Assembly (NCBI GenBank): GCA_030220185.1
Contig: JASPKZ010001233.1
Coordinates: 1,604,001-1,668,000 of the forward strand
Reading direction: 5' to 3'
Source: Diploptera punctata
Lineage: Eukaryota > Arthropoda > Insecta > Blattodea > Blaberidae
Length of the DNA stretch: 64,000 nucleotides
Below are positions 32,728 to 43,299 of this stretch, one piece after another. The notes beneath the pieces are model-generated. The model made no database searches and was not told where the DNA came from. It was given only the letters and a program-made list of their open reading frames with translations. The position numbers and the translations under genes are program-made. Every line of letters starts with the position of its first letter. Within the stretch, counting starts at the first letter, position 1.

Positions 32728-32844
32728 TAGCACTTGGCCCGGAAAGCCAAAGATCCCGGGTTCGAGTCTCGGTCTAGGCAAAAATTTTTCTCTTCAAATA
32801 TAATTTATCTTTCAGTGAAAAATGTTAAATCAATAATAAAAACA
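32728..32844 (+). mobile_element. Family F1 element, 5'-truncated single arm with 14-bp TSD
   Basis: 117 bp between tcatcattagatct at 32714-32727 and 32845-32858. Starts inside the tRNA-like unit (tagcacttggcccggaaagc), box B gggttcgagtctc, then ttttctcttcaaatataatt and the unique tail with aataataaaaaca. The truncation at the 5' side with an intact 3' tail is what target-primed reverse transcription yields. Confidence 0.88.
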
Positions 32845-32858
32845 TCATCATTAGATCT

Positions 32859-33300
32859 GTTTGAATATTGTCTTGGGGAGTTTGAATTTATTTAAATTTC
32901 CTCGTAGCAGGTAACTGGCCTGCTGGCTAGTAAGTCCAATGATGGGGCTGCCACCTCAAAGCATTTGAACATGCTTCCATCCGTACAAACCCCAGGTGGA
33001 GGGCTGCCTCTTCCTCTTGTCTCGCCTTTATTGAAGTTTGTTTTTTTTTGCTGATCCAACTGTTGAGGTCTTCACCTGTATCCCTGGGCAGGGGCCCTCA
33101 TTATACCCTGAGAGATTGCGTCCTTGACAGAACTTAGTCACTAAGATTCTTAGTGTTCATTCCCGCAACAAGAATGTGCCTATAAAAAATTACTCAACTG
33201 TATACAGTTATGGCTTATGCCCCCTGTACACGTTGGGCCAGGTTAATAACCTTGTCTAAAACCAAGGCTAAAGGCTTATAATTATGACAAGTATGATTAT
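32859..33300. other. GC-richer block, unclassified
   Basis: 32900-33180 (gtaactggcctgctggctag, gctgccacctcaaagcattt) looks like the untranslated end of some retroelement; no coding similarity recognised. Confidence 0.35.

Positions 33301-33307
<7 letters not shown>

Positions 33308-33364
<57 letters not shown>
33308..33364. repeat. (ATT)n microsatellite
   Basis: About 18 ATT units. Confidence 0.9.
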
Positions 33365-33424
33365 TTCTTTTCTATATGCATATGCCTGTTTATTTACACA
33401 CACTATGTCAATGATGATTACATC

Positions 33425-33640
33425 TCATTCCATCTCTTGAGGGTCTGCCCACTTCTCTTTTTTCCTCTAGGGCATAGGTTCTTCATTGCTTTAATAAGCC
33501 TTGCAAATTCCCCAGGTTGTCTTTCGACATTCCTGGTGTTCTCTCCTGGCATGGCATACTTGTAACCCACTTCTGAGGTTGGGGCGCCTGGAAGGCAGGG
33601 ATACGTTACCCCGTTGATATGATGGGTGATGATGATAGAG
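33425..33640 (-). mobile_element. SINE family S5, partial
   Basis: ccaggttgtctttcgacatt, ctctcctggcatggcatact and aacccacttctgaggttggg match the copies at 34681-34982 and 46975-47262; the tRNA-like end is missing here. Confidence 0.6.
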
Positions 33641-33660
33641 ATACTTAACCTAAGAAGAAT

Positions 33661-33850
33661 ATGAATGATGATGATTGTGATGGCCATATGATTTCGGGGA
33701 CTGTTTGGACCTTAAAGTTTTCCTGACATTTGTCTTACGTGAGGAAAAACCCCGATAAAAACCTCACCCAGAAAACTGTCCCGAACGGAGATTGAACCCG
33801 GGCCCGCTGCGTGATAAGGCAGCATGCTACCTCGAGACCACAGCGATGGG
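33661..33850 (-). mobile_element. tRNA-headed SINE, family S2, antisense
   Basis: ggcccgctgcgtgataaggc, complement of box B in attgaacccg, and ctcgagaccacagcgatgg match 3120-3183. Confidence 0.8.
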
Positions 33851-33977
33851 CACTCTGTCAAATCTTGTTTTGTTTACTATGGCTGTTAAAGTATTCATTT
33901 CTGTTGTTCTCATGAGTTGTTTCGTTTGGCTAGTATCTGCTCTTGTATCTGCACCATGTCATTGATGATTATTATGA

Positions 33978-34055
<78 letters not shown>
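33978..34055. repeat. (ATT)n microsatellite
   Basis: About 25 ATT units. Confidence 0.9.
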
Positions 34056-34056
<1 letters not shown>

Positions 34057-34495
34057 GTTGATAATGCTTATGTTGATGATGATGTATTATGGTCCTCTTT
34101 TATTAACTTCATTTGATTAGTGTAATATGCTGTATGTTTATGAATTGTATTAGAGTTACACAATAATTAATATGACTAGTTTAGGATGACTATTGTAGAC
34201 TTTTATAGCAGTTCTGTGATAACAATACTGTAACTATCACATATGCTTATTAATCAGTCAGAAATATTCCACGTGACAAGTAGTAGAAGCATGTTGTCAT
34301 TTCCTTTATATAGTACCCAAGTTATCATCATTGACCACCTTGAAAACTGGTAGACAAGTTACTTGATAATATAATTTGTACTTAAGGATATAATAATGAT
34401 TCATATGCTATAGTATATACTAAGAGTTGACAGTGTACACTTGAATATGGCTTGGATGTATTTTGATTTAAAAAATATGTTCCTGCTACTTGCAG

Positions 34496-34593
34496 AAGCG
34501 TTTGGTACAACTTGGACCAAGCATTACTGCACCTATCACAAGGATACAAAGGAGTTTAAGATGGTTCCCTACAACCAAATGACTGGGAAATAT
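34496..34593 (+). CDS. Graf: Graf exon: PH domain strands 2-4
   Basis: 98 nt, acceptor tacttgcag, donor gtaagt. With the one carried base it gives 33 codons including KAFGTTWTKHYCTYHKD and KMVPYNQMTGKY. Human ARHGAP26 has HFGTSWVKHYCTYQRD at this place. The tryptophan-lysine-histidine-tyrosine core is typical of this PH family, which binds phosphoinositides at the plasma membrane. It exits in phase 0. Confidence 0.93.
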
Positions 34594-34680
34594 GTAAGTA
34601 TTATTTTAAATATATTAATATAATACCCAAAAGTATCAAGAAATTGTATTGATCACTATAACAAATGATTTCACTCTAAT

Positions 34681-34982
34681 TTTTTTTATTCAATGCCCCA
34701 GATTGTTATTTGATATTTCTGGCATTCTCTCCTGGCATTGGCTTAATTGTAACCCACTTCTGAAGTTTGGGTGCCTAGAAGGCGGTGCATTACCACAAAC
34801 ATATGATGGATGATAAATGATAATGAAGCGCCAGGAGAGTTCTTAATCTAAATTCCAGACCATGGGCAACCACAGGAATAATTCCCTTTAAGGAAAAATT
34901 TGTATGGTTTGACCAGGTATCGAACCCGAGACCTCATAAACAGTAGTCAGAAATGCTGACCACTAGCCCATGAGGTTGGTCA
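34681..34982 (-). mobile_element. tRNA-headed SINE, family S5, antisense
   Basis: The complement of tatcgaacccgagacctcat gives box B; the head at the right end reads ccaacctcatgggctagtgg on the - strand. The body includes attctctcctggcattggct and gtaacccacttctgaagttt. Second copy at 46975-47262. Confidence 0.75.
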
Positions 34983-34994
34983 TATTATTATTAT

Positions 34995-35425
34995 TTTTAT
35001 TTGAGAAAGAAAAATTAACATTTGGACCAGGACTCGAACCCCGGATCTCTAACTCTGTACATTATTATGATACCGATTATACTATCTGAACTCCGATGTG
35101 AACATCATCAATTCTTTTGACTTTATATAATTCTCTATCATCAGAAGGCCAGTAGCCATTGCTACCATCAATGCCATCTGACTACTTCTATTCAAAATAT
35201 TTTTATTGAGAATTTATACATTACTTTTAAACGGTAAAACTTTATGTTTTGATGTTATACTTTAAATTAACGCTTTCCAGAATTGAACATGTATATGACA
35301 GTCGTCAGATGGCATCGATGGTAAAGACGGCTACCAGCCTTCTTATGAAAGAGAACTATATAAGCAGAAAGAATTGTTGATGTTTGTATCGGAGTTCGGA
35401 TGGTGTAATCGATGTTGCGTGTCTT
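34995..35425. mobile_element. Palindromic tRNA-bearing retroelement, family F2
   Basis: Left arm: gaaagaaaaattaacatttg, ccaggactcgaaccccggat, tcagaaggccagtagccat. Right arm: ctaccagccttcttatgaaa, ttgatgtttgtatcggagtt, cggatggtgtaatcga. Same plan as 28375-29325 but more compact; the right arm is truncated before box B. Confidence 0.7.
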
Positions 35426-35707
35426 TGTTAAATTGTCAGTATTTATGATGGCATCTTTGCATAGAAGCAGATGTCCAATTCCATTAGGTTTTTCTCTTCA
35501 GATGACAAGGCAAATAATCATGGCTAGTCAGGATTCCAAACTTTGGCTCTTGCTAGAATTCATGTATGTTCTGAAATTATGACAAATATGCCAACTGTAA
35601 TATTATTGTGTGTTTTATTTGATCCCTGAACAAACTCTGAAATTTTGTTTTGGCAAAAAATTTATTTCCACTCTTCATGAGTAACTTTTTAGTACCTCTT
35701 ACTAACT

Positions 35708-35935
35708 TTTTTAAAAGAAAAATTAACACTTGAACCGGGATTTGAACCCTGGCCCTCTTGTTCCCTGAACGAGTGTGCTGTCCATTGCAACATTCAAACG
35801 ATGATACAAACATTAACATTTCTTTCTACATATACAATTCTCAAATCGTCCGAAGGCAGGTAGACGGTGCTACCATTAGCCAACGGCTGGCTTCTATTAA
35901 AAGAAGTATTTTTAATGAGAATTTTACACTACCTT
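35708..35935 (-). mobile_element. Family F2 element, antisense arm
   Basis: aaaagaaaaattaacacttg, ccgggatttgaaccctggcc and ctcaaatcgtccgaaggcag match the left arm at 28375-28545. Confidence 0.6.
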
Positions 35936-36105
35936 TTAAGCAGTAAGCTTAATATTTTTGATTAAATATTTTAAATTTAACACTTTCCAATACTGGATAA
36001 TATTATTTTGAAAAGAAAATGTATTTAATGCTTGATACTAAAGATGTTCATATCATAATACTTGGATCTTGCTGTAAATGTGTGTGTGTGTGTTTGAATT
36101 TACAG

Positions 36106-36200
36106 AATTCTTCAGAAACTTTGATCTTAGCATCTTGTGTCAGAAGGATGTCAGATTCTATAGAAAAGAGGTTTTGCTTTGATATCACATCTGATAACAG
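36106..36200 (+). CDS. Graf: Graf exon: PH domain middle segment
   Basis: 95 nt, acceptor gaatttacag, donor gtaata. It encodes SSETLILASCVRRMSDSIEK then RFCFDITSDN, matching human [20 protein letters not shown]. It ends with two bases of an arginine codon (ag) completed by the next exon. The donor runs straight into a short AAT microsatellite. Confidence 0.93.
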
Positions 36201-36289
36201 GTAATAATAATAATAATAATGTTTTTTTTTTATTATTAATTTAACATTTCTCAATGAAAGATAAATTAAAAATTTTTCTCTTCAAATTT

Positions 36290-36491
36290 AATAATAATAA
36301 TAATTTATTTCTATACAGATTTTTAATGTTTACACATTTTTCTGTACCTAAAGTTTTATTTTTCTTCTCCACTCGTCTCTATCCATCCACTCAATGTCCT
36401 CCAATCTTCTTGTTCTCATTCCAGTTCTTATTTATTGCTTCCACAAGTTTCGAGGTCTTCTTATAATAATAATAATAATAATAATAATAAT
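36290..36491 (-). pseudogene. Antisense LINE 3' end with (AAT)n, second copy
   Basis: cattccagttcttatttatt and gtttcgaggtcttc match 22150-22200; AAT repeats at both edges. Confidence 0.45.
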
Positions 36492-36571
36492 TTATAAATA
36501 TATTTTTAGTACAAATAGAGTTGCTAAGACAATATTTGTAATATAAGTTAAGGATTAATAAATAATTAGGT

Positions 36572-37172
36572 ATAAAAATTAATACTGAATCATGTATATT
36601 CTTACCTCATATATCTATGCTTTTAACTCAGAACCGCAGTATCGAGAGTCATCACTCCCATCCTCAGCTGTTGTCACAACTGTCGATTCTTCATCATGCC
36701 GGTCATCTTCTAAACTGCCATCTATAATAAATAATATAAAATATGTGTGTAGCTAAAGCTCTGGAGTTAACAACAAAGTTATTTTCCTTATAATATAAAA
36801 TATAAAAAATGGAGAAATTGAAAAATTAGCAATAGCAGCACATAGTTTGTTAGAAAATTATAGAATTGAAAAAGAAGCTAAACTTTTGAAACATCTATCT
36901 AAGCCTTTAGAATCAACAGTTTGGGAAAAGAAATACATTTAAAAAAACCATGTTAGATCCGTGAATTTTGAGTTTCTGGATGAACAAAATTTGATTACAA
37001 AGTTCTTCAAATCAACACTAGATGGCAGTTTAGAAGATGACCAACATAATGAAGAATCGACAGTCGTGACAACCGCTAAGGATGGGAGTGATGACTCTTG
37101 AAAATATAGTTCTGTGTTAAAAACATAGATATATGAGATAAGAATATTCATGATTCAGTATTGATTTTTATA
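36572..37172 (+). mobile_element. Penelope-like 3' end flanked by inverted arms
   Basis: Left inverted arm 36572-36730 (aatactgaatcatgtatatt, cttacctcatatatctatgc, agtcatcactcccatcctca). Then + strand coding remnant: NGEIEKLAIAAHSLLENYRI, SKPLESTVWEKKYI, VNFEFLDEQN, and the right arm with ggatgggagtgatgactctt and gatatatgagataagaata. This is the post-GIY-YIG C-terminal PLE region; RT and the GIY-YIG motif are absent. Confidence 0.75.
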
Positions 37173-37416
37173 ATTGAAAACCTCATAATGTAAAATTCCC
37201 AACCATAATATATAAATAGATTTTTACTAATCACCTTATAATTGTAGATTTCTTGAAGACTATAGTTTCAATACGCTACATATTATTATCAATTCCATCT
37301 AACTGTTGAATTGACAGTTGACAATCCTGTAGGTTGATTCCTGCTCCCTCTGTTGACTGACTGATAAACTACCGAATTAAATCTTTTTCCCCAGGAATTT
37401 AAATATTCATGATTTT

Positions 37417-37661
37417 AATATTTAATTTTAGGAAGTTATATTTTGAGGTTATTTTAATTATATTATTTTTGGTCTGGACATCTTACCTCAATATTAATGT
37501 TGATTTGTTCTTGGACATGTTTCAAAACAATTCTCTGTTTTATCTTCAGCTTTCCCAGAGTCTGGGAAAGCTGAAGATAAAACAGAGAATTGTTTTGAAA
37601 CATGTCCAAGAACAAATCAACATTAATATTGAGGTAAGATGTCCAGACCAAAAATAATATA
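37417..37661. mobile_element. Near-perfect palindromic element (1-nt centre) with 12-bp TSD
   Basis: 37456-37664 is an inverted repeat of about 104 bp per arm around a single central base near 37560 (tttcccagagtctgggaaa). I could read no mismatch apart from small differences at the extreme ends. Arms contain ggtctggacatcttacctca. TSD attcatgatttt at 37405-37416 and 37662-37673. Both strands therefore show the same 60-residue ORF, which is a consequence of the palindrome. A fragment of the family is at 32437-32512. Confidence 0.85.
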
Positions 37662-37679
37662 ATTCATGATTTTCTTTGA

Positions 37680-38155
37680 ATAAATAGAATAATGAAAATA
37701 AGATAAGGAATCTGTTATTTGAGAAAGGAAAAAACAAAATCCATTAAAAATCATGTGTACCTGTTTTATATCAGATGGAGAGCTGCAGATTGAAAATGAA
37801 AGATATTCTTCTACCAAAATTATAATCAGCAAGTACACTTCAGTTATGACTTATAAAAGAAAAGTTTGTAATTATTTTACAATAGCATAGATTACCTATT
37901 CAATGTGACTATTCAAAAACTTTTTCTCACTACTAGGGGTTATTCAGTGGATGAATGTGTTTATCACAGTGCAGAATCAATAAATGCAGAATTAATTTTG
38001 AATGTACAATGATTAAAATAATGCTTAACAGTTTCATATATTATGCTATTAAATTAAATAAAAAAAAGATGCACCATAAAAGGAATGACAGGTCTTAAGG
38101 CCTATAGTTTTAAACAAATTTTAACAAAGTTGATGAAAACGGTACCTTAACTAAA
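37680..38155. other. Intronic sequence, nothing recognised
   Basis: No repeat or exon assigned. Confidence 0.5.
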
Positions 38156-38157
38156 TA

Positions 38158-38280
38158 TCTAACTCACTGGCACTATCAAATCCAGAAGTTCGTGGCTGTG
38201 CAGACATAAGCACTCCATTTATCCCTACCCTGAGCTAATGTTTTTCAATCATCCTCTGTGTAACTCATTTTCCTCAAATT
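38158..38280 (-). pseudogene. LINE-A 3' end, antisense
   Basis: taactcactggcactatcaa and gacataagcactccatttat match the antisense 3' end at 10360-10430. Confidence 0.7.
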
Positions 38281-38402
38281 ATGGTTAATGTTCTCATATA
38301 GTACAGTACCTTACGGTTATTAACTTTATATTTTAAAATTTTATATATTAAATAATTTTTCTTTTAATATTTCAAGAAAGCTACACTATGAGGTTTATTT
38401 TA

Positions 38403-39705
38403 GGTAATATGAGTTAGATATGCACTACTCACCTCATATTTGTAGCTTTTTTTGAAGCTTTTTGAGTTTCGATGCCTTAGGCATCAATGTCAATTGTTTC
38501 TAACTGTTAAAACGGCAGTTGATCCTGTAGAATGATTTCTGCTCGCTCTTGAATACGAGATTGAAATAACACCTTAGAAATGTAAAAATGGAGAAATAGA
38601 AAAATCTGCAATAGTTTCACATGCATGGTCAGAAAAACACAGAATAGAAACAAATGCCAAATAATTGAAACAGTTAGGTAACGCACACACTATTGAGTAA
38701 CACTAAGAAATTAGGACTGGAAGTAAATATCAGTAAAACTAAATATATGGTCATACATAGAAATTCAGTATATAATGGAAATGGACAGCTAATGACAAAT
38801 GAGGGAAATTTTGAGGAAGTGGCTGAATTCAAATACCTAGGAACAATAATCACAAATAGGAATGAGATGCACAAAGAAATTAAACATAGGCTCAATTCTG
38901 GAAATGCGTGCTATTATGCATTACAGAGACTTTTGATGTCCCAACTCCTTTCAAAAAACGTTAAGCTGAAAATATATAAAACTACTATTCTACCAGTTAT
39001 ATTATATGGATGCGAAACATGGACTCTTACTTTAAGGGAGGAAAGGAGATTACGAGTATTTGAGAATAAAGTTCTTAGGAAAATTTTTGGACCAAAGAGA
39101 GATGAACAGGCAGGTGAATGGAGAAGACTACATAACAATGAACTACATGGTCTTTATAGGAAGCCAGATATAATAAGAACAGTTAAGTCTCATAGACTGC
39201 GATGGGCAGGACATGTTGCGCGTATGGGGAATGAAAGACGTGCATGGGAACTTCTTGTAGGAAAGCCAGAAGGTAAACGCCCAGTTGGTAGACCTAGAAT
39301 GAGGTGGGAGAACAACATTAACTATGATTTGAGGGAAGTAGATTATACAGGGAATGATTGGAAAGCATTAGCTTAGGATAGGGATGTATGGAGAGCTTAT
39401 GTTCACGCGGCCATGAACCTATGGGTTCAATAGTGCCAGTGAGTAAGTAAGGTAAATCTAAGAAACTCACAATTTACATATACAAAATTAGAAAGAAAAT
39501 AATAAACTTTGAAATTCCTGGAGAAAAAAAAAGTTTGGAAGTTCATCAGTCTGCCAACAGAGGGAGCAGAAATCAACCTACAGTATCACCTACCACCATT
39601 TCGACAGTTAGAAAGAATTGACAATGATGCCTAAGGCATTGAAACTCAGAGTCTTCAAAAAAGCTACAAATATGAGGTGGGTAGTGCATATCTAACTCAT
39701 ATTAT
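38403..39705 (+). mobile_element. Penelope-like element with inverted arms, interrupted by LINE-A
   Basis: Arms: atatgagttagatatgcact, actcacctcatatttgtagc at the left and gctacaaatatgaggtgggt, agtgcatatctaactcatat at the right. Between them, 38570-38690 reads KSAIVSHAWSEKHRIETNAK-like in a shifted frame, and after the LINE (38690-39455) comes NFEIPGEKKSLEVHQSANRG, the two halves of one PLE C-terminal region. Confidence 0.75.
38690..39455 (+). pseudogene. LINE-A 5'-truncated copy, 227-codon open frame
   Basis: The ORF 38693-39376 lacks the RT catalytic box and holds only the segment after it: SNTKKLGLEVNISKTKYMVI, FKYLGTIITNRNEMHKEIKH, LPVILYGCETWTLTLREERR, RLRWAGHVARMGNERRAWEL and GRPRMRWENNIN. 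It ends with a gatagtgcc-type 3' end and gtgagtaagtaagg tail (ttcaatagtgccagtgagta). 5' truncation is typical of LINE insertion. Fairly intact, so a younger copy. Confidence 0.85.
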
Positions 39706-39798
39706 CTTTCATTTAATAGTTACAAACATTTATTTTGTTGTATTTTATATGTGCTGTTGTTTACATATTGTGAATATATGAGAATTTGTATTGTGTAG

Positions 39799-39880
39799 GC
39801 CTGGTATGTTGTTCACTCTTCAAGCTCTGTCAGAAGAGGATCGCAAACTGTGGATGGATGTGATGGATGGCAAGGAACCC
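39799..39880 (+). CDS. Graf: Graf exon: C-terminal PH helix
   Basis: 82 nt, acceptor ttgtgtag, donor gtaagt. After completing the split arginine it encodes [20 protein letters not shown] then VMDGKEP. The ALSEEDR-LW-(D/E)-MDG run is the diagnostic C-terminal PH helix of GRAF proteins, with the conserved tryptophan. The reading frame continues open into the intron for over 30 codons, but without similarity, so the gtaagt donor is taken as the border. It exits in phase 0 before the 9.8 kb intron. Confidence 0.93.
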
Positions 39881-40350
39881 GTAAGTGAAGATAGTCGGCA
39901 GCATGTGGTATGTAGCTTATTAATACACTCTCTGCAAGCAGCACGTGAGTCAGTCCTACTCATGTTCTTTGATTGTTAATTGTGATGGCACAATTCTCAC
40001 TTTTTATTACTACGTCCTATGTAGTTTTCAGCATGTTTAATTCATTCATTATCATATTTGGTTCAACAGGTCAGGTCAGGTCACAGCCTCCCGAATAGTT
40101 ATTTCAGGCCTATTTTTCCCCTGGCAAGAGGCAATTATTATTCACCATTTCCTGATTTCAAGTATTTTTTTAATCTTACAGAACTCACTGATATATAGGA
40201 TAATGGAGATGAAAAACTTAAAATGGTGATATACAGGTGCTCCTAAACTCTTCAGTTCAAATGAATGCAGGAGATAGAAAACATAAAAAAAATATATTTA
40301 GATGAGAAACATATGGTCTCAGAAGTCAAATTGTGATTATTGAGAGTTAA

Positions 40351-40532
40351 GAATTTAGACTCACCTCATATTTTGTTATTTTTCTTGCAGACTAGTTTCT
40401 TCACGCCTTTGGTGATATTGTCAATGCATCTTAACTGTCGATTTTGCAATTAAGAAGCATTGACATTATCACTAAGGCATGAAGAAACTAGTCTGCAAGA
40501 AAAATAACAAAATATGAGGTAAGTCTAAATTC
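40351..40532. mobile_element. PLE-type hairpin element
   Basis: Arms gaatttagactcacctcata, ttttgttatttttcttgcag and complement (gcaagaaaaataacaaaata, tgaggtaagtctaaattc), inner arms gtgatattgtcaatgc / gcattgacattatcac. About 80-bp stem. Confidence 0.8.
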
Positions 40533-40554
40533 TAGTCTATGGCATAGAAGAACA

Positions 40555-40985
40555 CAACAAATTCCAACAACAAGGGAGTCTACAAACTAACATGTAAAGA
40601 TTGTAATAAATTTTATATTGGCAGGACAAGCAGAAATTTCAATACAAGATATAAAGAATACCTAAAAGACTTCATACACGCAGGTGATAAATCAAGCTAT
40701 GCTAAACATCTCATTAACGCAGGTCATCGAATGAACACAATTGAAAATACTCTCACGATAATCCACCAAGAAAACATTCCAGCTAGGATAAATATATTTG
40801 AAGACCTTGAAATTATAAAGGAAACAAACAACACCTCACTTCTTAATGAGAACGCACCCCAGTCAAACCCATTATACAAGATTGTCAAAAACAAGTCAGT
40901 TGCTACTACAAACAGTTGTAGTATACATCACTGTACACAACAACAACGAGTAGCAGAAGCTCAACCTGCAGAAGATGGAAAATGA
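40555..40985 (+). pseudogene. Penelope-like GIY-YIG endonuclease fragment
   Basis: Open from at least 40572 to 40985: KGVYKLTCKDCNKFYIGRTS (GIY-YIG motif as GVY...YIG with the Cys-x2-Cys pair), NTRYKEYLKDFIH, SSYAKHLINAGH, then a C-terminal tail to a stop. GIY-YIG nuclease fused to RT is the signature of Penelope-like retroelements; here only the nuclease end remains. The reading frame is intact over about 137 codons. A different PLE subfamily from the copy at 41480. Confidence 0.8.
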
Positions 40986-41149
40986 CTTCCAAAAGCACTC
41001 CAGTTAATTTTATATACAATATTTTAACAAAGTTAAGGACGACGGCACCTACCAACAGGTACAATTTAATTTTTAACTTTCATCATATAAATTCTTAACC
41101 CATAATAATTAAAAGGAACTCATAGTGTTACTTCCTACAAATATTAAAT

Positions 41150-41480
41150 CAACTAGTAATGTTAGGGACTTACACAGAAGATAGTTTAACATGCTAATTA
41201 CAGCAGTAGCATCACAGGAATTGCTCAAATGCACGACCATTGGCCTGTATGCATGCAGTTCATCGTCTGACCATTGATGGTCATGTTCGTTCAAAAATCT
41301 CTGGCATGTCTGTAATGGTCCCAGCAGCAACAGCCATTCTAGCAATGAGGTTTTCTTCTGTTTCCACAATGGTTGCATACACCAGCTGCTTCATATGTCC
41401 CCAGAGGAAGAAATCCAGACACCGTGAGGTGAGGTGAGGTGACCTGGGTGGCTAGGACATAGGGCCACCTCGACTGACAC
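41150..41480 (-). pseudogene. mariner-like DDE transposase C-terminal remnant, antisense
   Basis: On the - strand: LDFFLWGHMKQLVYATIVET, EENLIARMAVAAGTITDMPE, MVRR and ACIQANGR, with stops. FFLWG...VYAT is the end of a Tc1/mariner-superfamily transposase common in insects. A gaggtgaggtgaggtgac stretch near 41427 disturbs the frame upstream. Confidence 0.65.
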
Positions 41481-42235
41481 AACAGATTACATCAAAAAGA
41501 AAAAGAACACATAATCAACGTGGCTACAAAAAATGGTTTTGAAGAAAGAATGATACACAAGTAAATAAACAAGTTCAAAAGACAAAAATGTATTATTCAA
41601 AGCACTCTTCTAAAAAGAAAAGAAGAAAATGTAAAATTCAAGAAATTCACATATCTTCCATTGAAGCAACACAAGTTTTAAATTTTTTTTTTAAATTTCA
41701 ACATAAGGTTGAAACCCAAAAATGACTATAGCATCGGTAGATTGATTAGACTTAACAAAAATGAGAAAATAGAAGAAGAAAATAAATCAGGGATTTATTA
41801 GATTAAATGTGAAGAATGTGAGAAATTCTACATAGGAAAAACTAAGAGAAATTTGAAAACTAGAGTGAAAGAACATCTCAAGAACATCAAGAAAAGGGAA
41901 GTAGAAAAATCTGCAGTGGCTGCTCATGTATGGTCTGAAAAACATCTTATCGAAAAGAAGGCTAAATTATTAAAACAAATAGAAAAACCAAAAGAACTCA
42001 CTGTTTGGGAAAAGATCTACATTCAAAGGAGCGAAAAGGAGAAATTGATGAACTTTGAAATTCCCGGGGAGAATTATGTGGTTTTGAGGTTTTTTAGTCT
42101 GCCAATAGAAGGAGCAAAAGATGGCTCTTCAAGATGACAGAACGATGGTCGCAGAGATACTGACGATGGAACTGAAATCTAAAGTTCCGAAACTAGTTTA
42201 AATTAAAATAAGAAGAAAAATATGAGGTGAGTGAT
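41480..42235 (+). pseudogene. Penelope-like element, RT-GIY linker, GIY-YIG and C-terminus
   Basis: Pieces read, in order, KFKKFTYLPLKQH, NDYSIGRLIRLNKNEKIEEE, GIY-stop-IKCEECEKFYIGKT, KTRVKEHLKNIKKREVEKSA, VAAHVWSEKH, KELTVWEKIYIQ and LMNFEIPGEN, ending gaaactagtt...aaatatgaggtgagtg. This is the best-preserved PLE in the window. One stop sits directly after the GIY motif and there is a frameshift upstream. RT catalytic blocks are absent. Confidence 0.85.
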
Positions 42236-42239
42236 TAAA

Positions 42240-43060
42240 TTTTACCTAAATTAAAGAAAATATTTGAACTGTGAACTCCAACATTTCAAAGCAGGAATTG
42301 GATTGCGTGTTTCAAAATCTTTTTTGCCAGTTTGAACGTTGTATTGAAGCTGAAGAAGATAATTTTGAAAATCTTTTGCCATAAGGTAAAGAATAAACAG
42401 CACAAAAATAGATTTTATTCAATTGCAATCTCTACTCATTTTCATAGCTACTTAGATTTATTTGGTGAGATTACCATACGAGGTCCATGCAATGAGCAGT
42501 TGCCAGGTGCTGGAGTTGCATCTTAAATTGAAGACCTGTATTACTTGGATTTTATTCCCAAATTATCAATTGCCTAATTGTTAATTTTTTTGTATTATTT
42601 AGAACATGAGTGGGACTGGGTTAATTTCTTCCATTTTGTAAATACAGCACTCGAGTGTTAATGTTGCATTGTAACCCTAATTCTGTTTCATTTACTACCT
42701 TAAATTTTTAATATTTGTAACACATTTTCTTAGTACAGTATTCTAATATCTGCAAGATTGGCTTTAAACTTTCTTACTAAGTTGATGGTTCTGAAACATT
42801 TTCATTATCTTTCTTTTTTCTCTTTCATAATAACTTAATGCATTGTGTATAATAAAATTTTATTAATAAAATCTAGATCTTATAGTTTGAAAATTGTTAT
42901 AATACAGTAGTATTTTATGTGTCAAGTGCAAAATGGAGATTTTTTACTGAGATCTACAGAGTTCTCCTGATAGTACAAGGAGCCCAAGGTTTAAACTTGA
43001 AATTTTGCATGAGGTTCATTTAGTATTTTGGGTGCACTAGTCTATTATTAAATATATTAT
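42240..43060. other. Intronic sequence, nothing recognised
   Basis: AT-rich; no repeat or exon assigned. Confidence 0.5.
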
Positions 43061-43290
43061 AAATTTTATTTGAAGAGAAAAATATATGCTCAGACTGGAG
43101 TTTGAAGCCAGAATCTTTACTTTCTATGCCAATGCACTACCAACTGCGCTACCTGAGCACACCAATCTAAATGCAATTTTTTTCTCTTATATACTGTTAA
43201 TTCCCAAGCACCACATGCTAGTAACTTTTGCTTGACCATGCGAATGGCGGCTGCTTTTATTGGGAATTTTTACACTCTAAACAACACCTA
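43061..43290 (-). mobile_element. Family F1 element, antisense half
   Basis: tatttgaagagaaaaatata, tgctcagactggagtttgaa, actaccaactgcgctacctg and ttaattcccaagcaccacat match the left half of the copy at 24341. Confidence 0.7.
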
Positions 43291-43299
43291 TAAAACATG

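Noticed and set aside
22302..34120. Poly-isoleucine/asparagine/leucine ORFs at 22302, 29083, 33215, 33284 and 33917
   Set aside because: Translations of ATT microsatellites.
37409..37657. Identical ORFs on both strands
   Set aside because: Direct result of the palindrome at 37456-37664, not a conserved protein.
39881..39979. Extension of the PH exon through the gtaagt donor (about 32 more codons open)
   Set aside because: No similarity to GRAF proteins after KEP; a strong donor and the phase match with the next exon favour splicing there.
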